DNA from: Massospora cicadina
Taxonomy: Eukaryota; Entomophthoromycota; Entomophthoromycetes; Entomophthorales; Entomophthoraceae
Assembly (NCBI GenBank): GCA_022478985.1
Contig: JAKSZP010009317.1
Coordinates: 1-64,000, forward strand
Length of the DNA: 64,000 nucleotides
Direction of reading: 5' to 3'
Position numbers and translations under genes: made by a program. The notes below the pieces were generated by a model. That model ran no database searches, was not told where the DNA came from, and saw nothing but the letters and a program-made list of their open reading frames with translations. The first letter of the stretch is position 1. The number at the start of each line of letters is the position of its first letter. Shown here one piece after another: positions 57,452 through 64,000 of this stretch.

Positions 57452-59450
57452 CTATTGATACCGGTTTACCTTGGTTATTTTCTCCTCTAAGGGGGACAGG
57501 GCAGAGACGTGGAAGGCTGAGAAAATTTTTCGGTGGGGCAGCTCCACGTGGAAGGGCCCACTAGACAGGACCTTGATGATGGGGAATGGGCTGGTTCTTC
57601 TGCATTCCAGCTTCTGGAATGGGACCTTGAGGTGGAGATTCTTCATGTCAACCACATGATCGCCAACCTTATAGTTCAAAGCTGAGAGCTGTTTCCAGCC
57701 AGCAAAATTCTTGGCATCCTTGGCAGCTTTTGCCAGCTGCTTTTGCACTAGTTGTATTATCTTGAGGATGTGTACTGTGAAGCCATCCTCTGCGGGGATG
57801 TTAGAGCATATCTGAGGGCTGATAATAAAGCCAGTTTGTATCCTAAGTTGTTGTACAGCGATGATATCCCCATCAATGTGTGGAGGAAATTTATTGTACG
57901 CAAACTGGGCTAAGGGGAGGTTATTTGCCCACATGTTTGAGAGGTGGTAGCATAGAAATGGAGGTATTGTTCTAGTTACTGATTAGTACTTTCCATTTGT
58001 CAGTCAGACTGTGCTGTGGTTGGTATGCGGACAACTGACAGGGTATAATTTTTTCCCTGCACTGGGCATCCCAAAATTTAGAGTTTAATTTAGGCCATCT
58101 ATCACTAACGCCATTTTGAGGAGCTCCAAACCTGTTCCAGTCATGGAACACAAACAATTAGGCCATGTCCTCCGCTCTAGTTGTCATTAGGTATGAAATG
58201 AATTTGGAGTATCTTGTGAATCGGGCTACCATCACTATGATCACATTGAACTCTCATGAGGTCATCAGGCCTATAATAAAGTGTATTTATATCTACATCT
58301 AGGGACCCTCCACCTGTTGGAGAGTATATAGGAGTTCATTCCTGCCCATCCTGTACAGTTTTAATCACGCGCAGGTGAGGCAGCGTTCTATCCAGGTGGG
58401 CACTTCCTTCATTAGTCCATTCCAATTGTACATATGTTTAATCAGGTTGATACATTGTTTGCGCTGGGTGCACCATAATCAGCGGATCATGATGTTCTCT
58501 TATATCCTAATGTCTTAGAACTTCAGGTACCCATATTCTGTCATACAATAAATTACCTTCTCCTTATGATTGACACCATCTGGTGAGGCTTTTTCCTACC
58601 CAGATCCTTTCAACCAGGTCTTGTCCTTCAAAGGTTTTGGTTTAGGCATACAGTATGTCCTCTAGGAGTGGGAGCTTGGTACAATTGTTGGGGTTGTTCT
58701 GAAAGTATTTGGTGGTGCAGGTTCGGTGGGACTTGCATTCATCTTGTGTGGGTGCCTGGATGGGTTTTTCCTCAGCTTGGGGCAGAGGTGATAGCGGCAA
58801 TAGATGCTGTTTCCTTTGAGAAATCTGCCACAATCTGCTCTGGTGGAACTCACCATCACCAAATCAATATCCTCCCCTGGATCAGGCCTGACTGATGGGC
58901 TTCTGCTTAGGATGTCTGGCATTAAATGCGTCAGCCTTTGGACAAACTTATTTGACGTTGAAGTTAATAAAGGTCACGATGCATACTTGTTTGTCAGTGT
59001 GCCAGCATCTAGGGTTTGCAGTAGTGTGTCAGAAACTTGTGGCCTATGTACACTGTCCCCCTGAACTTTTCTCCTTGCAGCAAGTATTGCTAGTGCATCA
59101 ATGACCAAGAGATGGCAGCCAGCTATTTGTTATAGATTGAACGTGAACTTTTGGCGCCTGTAAATTTTTGGGAAACTTATGTCACCAGGTGCTCTTGTCC
59201 ATCATGCTCTTGCAATAAGATGGCTCCTATGGCTTTATCTGGAGGTGTCATATACTACGATGAATGGTTTTTCTTCATTAGCATGGTGCAGTACTGGCAC
59301 AGTAGCAAAATCTCTTTGATGGCGTCAAACACATGTTGCCATTTTTCCAACTAAAGAGATATCGCATGTTTGCATGTAAGGGGATGGAGTGGAGCAGCCA
59401 GTTCCGAGATTGCTAGATAGAGCTTTTTCAGAAAACATCTGATCCTAAGA
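57452..59450 (-). pseudogene. Gypsy-6 RNase H and integrase remnants
   Basis: The minus frame 57452-57934 (160 codons) starts MWANNLPLAQFAYNKFPP, the part of integrase after the catalytic core. It continues KQLAKAAKDAKNFAGWKQLS, YKVGDHVVDMKNLHLKVP, IIKVLSSGPFHVELP and IFSAFHVSALSPLE, typical of the gypsy integrase C-terminal region before a chromodomain. Upstream, WIERCLTCAR near 58400 marks the zinc region. The catalytic core between is too broken to score D-D-E. Gypsy-1 has HPVFHVSQ at the equivalent place. Confidence 0.82.
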
Positions 59451-60160
59451 AATTGTACATCTGCTTTTGGTTTGTGGGGGTAGATGATGACATTATTGCT
59501 TCCAGCTTGGAGGTAGCAATGGCGTGTCTATCCTTGAGTATGAGTTTATTTAGGAACTGTACTTAGTCCTTAAAAAAATTTACATTTTGAGGGCTTTTCA
59601 TGTAGTCCTGCCTTTTGTAGGGTGGCTGTCACGGCTGCTAAGTCCTTCTCTTGCTGTTCCAGTATGGGGAGTAAACCAGAATGCCAACAATTTATGCTAT
59701 GGAGCACGTAAAGTGGAGGTCGCCCAGCATGTATCAATGACCCTTTGGAACATGTTAGGGGCGTTTTTGAAGCCAAACGGCATGACCTTGAACTGGTATT
59801 TTCTGTGGCAGGTACATATTGCCGTCAGCCATTCTTGTCCTTCTTTTACTTTAACTTGGTGGAATGCATTCATCTGGTCAAGTTTTGAGAATACCTTGGA
59901 CTTTGCAATTGCTTGGATTATGGCAGTCTTATGTGTTAAAGGGTAGGGGTCAGAAATGTGACGTTTTTTAGGTGGCCATAATCCACACAAGGGTGTAAGA
60001 TACTGTCTAGTTTTTGGGAGAACACCACTGGGGATGATACTGGTGAGTCTTTTTATTAACCACCCCTTAGGTAGCCTCTTGTCAATTCAGGTCTTCAAAG
60101 CTTGATCTTTAGCAATGTAGGGGTACACTGGAATTTGATCTTAATGAGATTAACCATCAG
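59450..60160 (-). pseudogene. Gypsy-6 reverse transcriptase
   Basis: The minus frame 59697-59990 has DPYPLTHKTAIIQAIAKSKV, FSKLDQMNAFHQVKVKEGQE, WLTAICTCHRKYQFKVMPFG and FKNAPNMFQRVID. The upstream CVDYG lies near 60000. Frame 59570-59776 continues past the catalytic loop, which is no longer readable as Y-x-D-D (HSINCW in its place), and gives EQQEKDLAAVTATLQKAGL and SKCKFF. The spacing between TAI and VMPFG matches gypsy-1 once its micro-insertion is removed. Confidence 0.88.
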
Positions 60161-60339
60161 ACGTAATCGCTTTTTTCTTTCCCATAACAATAACATTAGT
60201 TACTATAATTCAATTCAAACAGCAATTTTGATAATCACACAGGAGAGATGGGTGCATTCAACAAATCCAAATTAAACTTGGAGAAAGCCGTAACTGGCAA
60301 TGGACAAAACGGTGTTAAAGGGAAATAAACTCCCTGGTT

Positions 60340-61117
60340 GGGGATCAGGAAACATGGCCACCAAAAAACCACGAACTGAGGCACCACCCGGGTTTGTGGA
60401 GTTCACCATGAAACATAACCAGAACATGGATATTCGATATAAACAACCCCTATCATGGGTAGAGCATGGGCTCTGACTCTACCAAGGGGTCAAGTTTCTA
60501 ACTCTGTGGGAAAAAGTGTGTGAGGCACAGGTCTCCCTCTTCCCCTATGCGGTGTACATTAACATCAATATGATCCAATGTGGCTGGGTCAATTTGGGCT
60601 TTGAGACCAAAGACGATGCAGACACTGCCGCAAAAGTATGCATCAAAGTTGCCCTCCTTGAGGGCAATCAAGTTGTGCACACCATGCACACCAGATGGAA
60701 CAAAGTGGAACTTTGTTTATCTTCTTCAACTCACTCCCTGCCATTCTTCCCCACAAGCAAATCGAGGAGGAGCTCTGAGCTGGACTTACCAGCTATGGAG
60801 AAATTAAACAACTCAAATTACAGTGGTTTCACCTGATGCCAAACCTGTGCACAGGAAAAGCAATCGCTATGATTCACCTGCTCCTTGAGGTGGCTGTGGA
60901 CCTCACAAGAATCCCTCACAAAGCAGATTTTCACCTTCCAGATGAGAAGGTGTCAAAGCCATTTCACGTCACACTGGAACGCGCACTGCCTATCTGCAAC
61001 CACTGCACCACATTGGGGCACAAGGAACATAAATGCCCCATGAAGGAGGGCATCATGGCCCCAGACTTCCGCAATGACACCATGGATGAAGACAACGTAG
61101 AATATGGTAAAACGTAA
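60340..61117 (+). pseudogene. LINE-4 ORF1 with intact CCHC knuckle
   Basis: Frame 60516-60836 gives CGWVNLGFETKDDADTAAKV and HTRWNKVELCLSSS, corresponding to the RNA-binding part of LINE-2 ORF1. After a frameshift, frame 60836-61117 gives NLCTGKAIAMI, FHVTLERALPICNHC and the knuckle CNHCTTLGHKEHKCP with all ligands. The later part to 61450 is acidic and low in similarity. It is the best preserved knuckle among the LINE copies. Confidence 0.88.
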
Positions 61118-61688
61118 TGACGCCAACTACACCTTCCAATGGTTGAGGATGGGCATTATCTCCCTATAGACCCAGTAGCACCCAAAGCATGCAAATGATG
61201 CAGAAGGCCCGCAAGTGGGAAGCAGCCAAGGCTGCTTCACTCGCAGCCTCCACCATTGAACTTAGCATAATTCAGGAGGATATAGAGAAAATCAGCTTAG
61301 TCAACCAATCACAACAGACTTCCCAAGATGAGGAGGGCATGGAGGAAATTATCTGAGCCACCCAATCAGAGCAGTACACCCAAAATGAAAATTTTCTCAA
61401 CAATGCGACTGAGTTAACAAATGGTATCATTCAAGCAAACTTAGCAGAACAATTTGGCTCCACTATGGGAGAAAAAGCAGGACCCAATCCTCCAAATTTT
61501 CACCCCAAAACCACAGAAACAAATCAGTGTACCACACCAGCCCACCATCAGTAATGGGCGGAAAAATCTGCTGCAAATCTAAAAACCACAATATCTGTGA
61601 GAAAGTTAACACTGGGTATGGGATTGGACGATGCCACAGAATATACTGGCCCAGAAACACGAAGCAGGGCTAGCAAAAAGGGTGTTGG

Positions 61689-62549
61689 GTGTGGGCCAGG
61701 AAGCCCTCCCAACTTCTCCTGAGGCTCTGTGAGCACCTCAGTGACAATAGGGACGCTAAACATCTCAGGAGTCAGGGCTCATGCATCCCAAGCCAAAAAA
61801 CTAGACTTCCTGTGAAAACCCCTTTAGATATCTTGGCCATCCAAGAAACCCACTGTCTACAGGGGGAAGAGGGATCCTGGTCAGCCAGGGTCACACCATC
61901 CCTATTGGTATGGAGGACACACTGTGGGGTGGTCATCTGAAATAACAAAAAACTAAAAATCACAAACTCCTCCTCATATCTGCACAGTCACATCCTGGTT
62001 GCAACGGTCATAAACCAAGAGGACACAATTTTGATAGCATGCATCTATGCACTGTGCACTGCAGCCAAGAGGAGACAATTCCTCAAAACCATCCTAACAC
62101 TCACCCTCCCACCAGATATCCTTATGGGCGACTTCAACTGCTGGGATAACCCCACCATGGACCAATGGCCTAACCCCAGGGGATACCCAATGGGGCACAT
62201 TGAGTTCTGTGCAATGAAGGCATCCCTTGGCCTACATGATACCCTCCCCTGGGTCACCACTCCTTCCCAACATGACCTGCCCCAACATATGTGAGGGGAC
62301 GCTCACCTCAATGAGCCACATTGACTACATCCTCACATTAAAACCCACCATTTGAACATATCCAACTTTACAACAAAAAATCAATTTCTTGACTGCCAAC
62401 TTGTTTTGGTGCAGCTCTCACCAACAAGAACTCCCATACAGGCGTTGACCTGGAGGAAGTTACACCCAGAAAACATAAAAATACCCAAAATAACTGAATG
62501 GGTCAAACAAGAGGCCACAAACCCAAAATTCACAACCCCATCTATATAA
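61689..62549 (+). pseudogene. LINE-4 APE-type endonuclease
   Basis: Frame 61689-61940 gives PLDILAIQETHCLQG with the metal-binding Glu and THCGVVI. Frame 62031-62294 gives IACIYALCTAAKRRQFLKTI, ILMGDFNCWDN with the D-x-N motif, and GHIEFCAMKASLGLHDTLPW. Frame 62352-62549 covers the end of the domain, where FLDCQLVLV replaces F-S-D-H-x-L-V, losing the catalytic His. Stops separate the frames. Confidence 0.88.
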
Positions 62550-62651
62550 GATTCTATTGAAACCTGGGAAAAATATAAAACTGAACTAATAAATAAAACT
62601 TGTCACCTCTCTTCATGTAAGTACACCGCTGACAGCACAATCAGGAGCTCC

Positions 62652-63843
62652 TTGGCAGAAATGAAACACTTCGAGCTCAACACCCCAAAGTTCAGCTACA
62701 GCCCCAACTGGGGGCAAGAATGGGCGGAAATATCTGCCCACCTAAACTCCCTCATTTTTGAACACCAGCACAGAATCAAAGTATCAAGAAAAATTAAGTT
62801 CATAAAAGAAGGAAAAACCTGCTTGATGTACTTCTACTGTCAATTCCACCTCCATGGCAACCATCCCGCATGCACACAGGCCCGCAAAGTTGACAGAACC
62901 ATGGCAACTGACCCAGAGGAGGTCAAGACAGAAGTACACCGCTATTACGCCAAACTATATTGTGACACCCCAATGAACCCCCAAAAATTAGATTTTATAA
63001 ACACCACTGGAATACAAAGTGCACCGCCAGACTACAACCTCCTAAAACATAATAACGCAGGAGGAGCTCTGGGACACAGTCCGTGGTGCACCACATAGGA
63101 AATGGCCAGGGCCTAATGGATGCTCTACAAATTTTACATAAAATATTTCAAACAAATCGCCCTCCTCTTAGCATCAATGAACCAGTGCATGCTGGAGACA
63201 CGCCTCCTGCCTGGTGTCCAGGACTCCTATGTCATAACCCTGTTTAAAAAGGGCAAAAACTGGACCTGGCCAACTGACGCCCAATTTCACTTTCTAACAC
63301 TGATACAAAATTACTCACAAAAAGTTTAGCAACCAGATTAGGCACAATAGCCTCCACAATCCTGTCAGCTAATCAGTTTGGGTTCATACCAGGGCGTTTA
63401 ATCTGGACAATATACGCTCCATCACCAAAATATGTCAGTCCAAAGCAACTGAAGAACTGGTATTCCTATATCAGTAGAAGGCATATGACCGCGTTAGATG
63501 GCCGTACCTGAAGGAATGCATGAGCGCCTTCAAACTCCCTCCCAGATTCATAAACTGGGCGATGCTCCTCAAAATCTGCATCCATGGCTGTATGCAGCCC
63601 TGGCTTTCTAACTAACAAGATCACACCACGCAGAGGGCTTAAACAAGGGGACCCCCTCAGTCCACTGCTGTATAACTTCAGCTTTGATCCATTCCTTCGC
63701 GTGGCTAACTCACGCCTCATGGGCATAACTGCACAAGGCCAGTCACCAGTCAAGATACTAGCCTTTGCGGATGACTGCATAACTGGTATAGCTAACAAAA
63801 ATGATGCCTGAAAACTGAAACGCACACTAGAGGAATATTCCAT
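62652..63843 (+). pseudogene. LINE-4 reverse transcriptase and linker
   Basis: Frame 62652-63098 (148 codons) covers the linker, with RTMATDPEEVKTEVHRYYAK. Frame 63120-63329 has CMLETRLLPGVQDSYVITLF. NQFGFIPGR lies near 63373 and KAYDRVRW near 63478-63502 in other frames. Frame 63584-63811 has RRGLKQGDPLSPLLYNFSFD and ILAFADDCITGIANKN with both catalytic Asp. The downstream end is cut by the window. Confidence 0.92.
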
Positions 63844-64000
63844 GGTTAGAAGCGCGTCGTCAACAAAAGGAAAATGGAAATAATCCTTTAGTCAAGTATA
63901 CTAACAACTGGGCTACAACACCCAAACCTCACAGTCCCCCACAAAGGCATAATCCTTTCATCCTTCCCTTTGCATCACCTTCTACAATGAACCCTGTCCG

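Larger units (their letters stand above)
57452..60169 (-). mobile_element. Gypsy-6: minus-strand Ty3/gypsy pol, cut by LINE-4
   Basis: RT at 59570-60160, then decayed RNase H and integrase, then an integrase C-terminus at 57452-57934, all on the minus strand. The upstream end is interrupted at 60169 by the 5' end of LINE-4, so gag and protease would lie beyond the LINE, outside the window. It resembles gypsy-1 and gypsy-4 in the RT lead-in and in FGxKNAPxxFQR. LTRs are not identified. Confidence 0.82.
60170..64000 (+). mobile_element. LINE-4: 5'-complete LINE running off the window
   Basis: It starts CTTTTTTCTTTCCC at 60170 and has GATAATCACACAGGAGAGATG near 60229, matching the 5' end of LINE-2. 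ORF1 (60340-61120), endonuclease (61800-62370), linker and RT (62650-63840) follow. The protein segments are closer to LINE-2 than to LINE-3. The element interrupts gypsy-6. The 3' end, TSD and Cys/His domain lie past 64000. Confidence 0.93.

Overview
This window is eukaryotic and almost wholly transposable-element DNA, stacked as nested, decayed retrotransposons. I recognise no intact host gene. No open frame exceeds about 280 codons except the (AC)n repeat, and nearly every element has stops or frameshifts. The mix of Ty3/gypsy elements (one with a chromodomain-like tail) and LINEs with APE endonuclease, reverse transcriptase (RT) and a C-terminal Cys/His domain suggests a large, repeat-rich fungal genome. 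That is inference; no host gene is available to place it. Mismatches between target-site duplications (TSDs) are mostly transitions, and several catalytic residues are lost by G-to-A type changes, which fits slow decay of methylated, silenced DNA.

Layout. 1-404: 3' end of a LINE. 505-10376: a gag-only LINE-like element (copy A) split by gypsy-1 (1132-9126, LTRs about 1.55 kb, TSD CTATG/CTACG). Gypsy-1 contains a 27-bp retro-insertion and a 390-bp (AC)n tract. 10377-13214: AT-rich, mostly unassigned. 13215-15560 (-): gag-only copy D, interrupted by a truncated copy E (14142-14773, +). 15780-22329: gypsy-2 with LTRs of 559/554 bp and perfect TSD ATGAC. 23078-24950 (-): gag-only copy B. 25346-30558 (-): LINE-2, close to full length. 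30580-38645: gypsy-3, carrying a 112-bp tRNA-like SINE. 38646-about 53000 (-): gypsy-4, split between protease and RT by a TRIM/LARD-like LTR element (39581-50764). One LTR of that element is in turn split by gag-only copy F/C (41981-45207) and by full-length LINE-3 (45321-50672, 16-bp TSD). 55347-55631: a complete tRNA-derived SINE with a 19-bp TSD. 57452-60169 (-): gypsy-6. 60170-64000: LINE-4, running off the end.

The most interesting content is a retrotransposition network. The LINEs supply ORF1, endonuclease and RT. The gag-only elements keep only an ORF1-like region (GLxxYG motif, then a CCHC knuckle) plus an unrecognised conserved C-terminal region. tRNA-derived SINEs share 3' tails with them. 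Two tail classes are visible: tail I, ending near GGGACCATCTAGTACTAAA or GGCACCACTAGTGCTAAA, and tail II, containing TCCCCTGGTCAGC. Three micro-insertions carry only 12-27 bp of a tail-I end, flanked by 15-18 bp TSDs.
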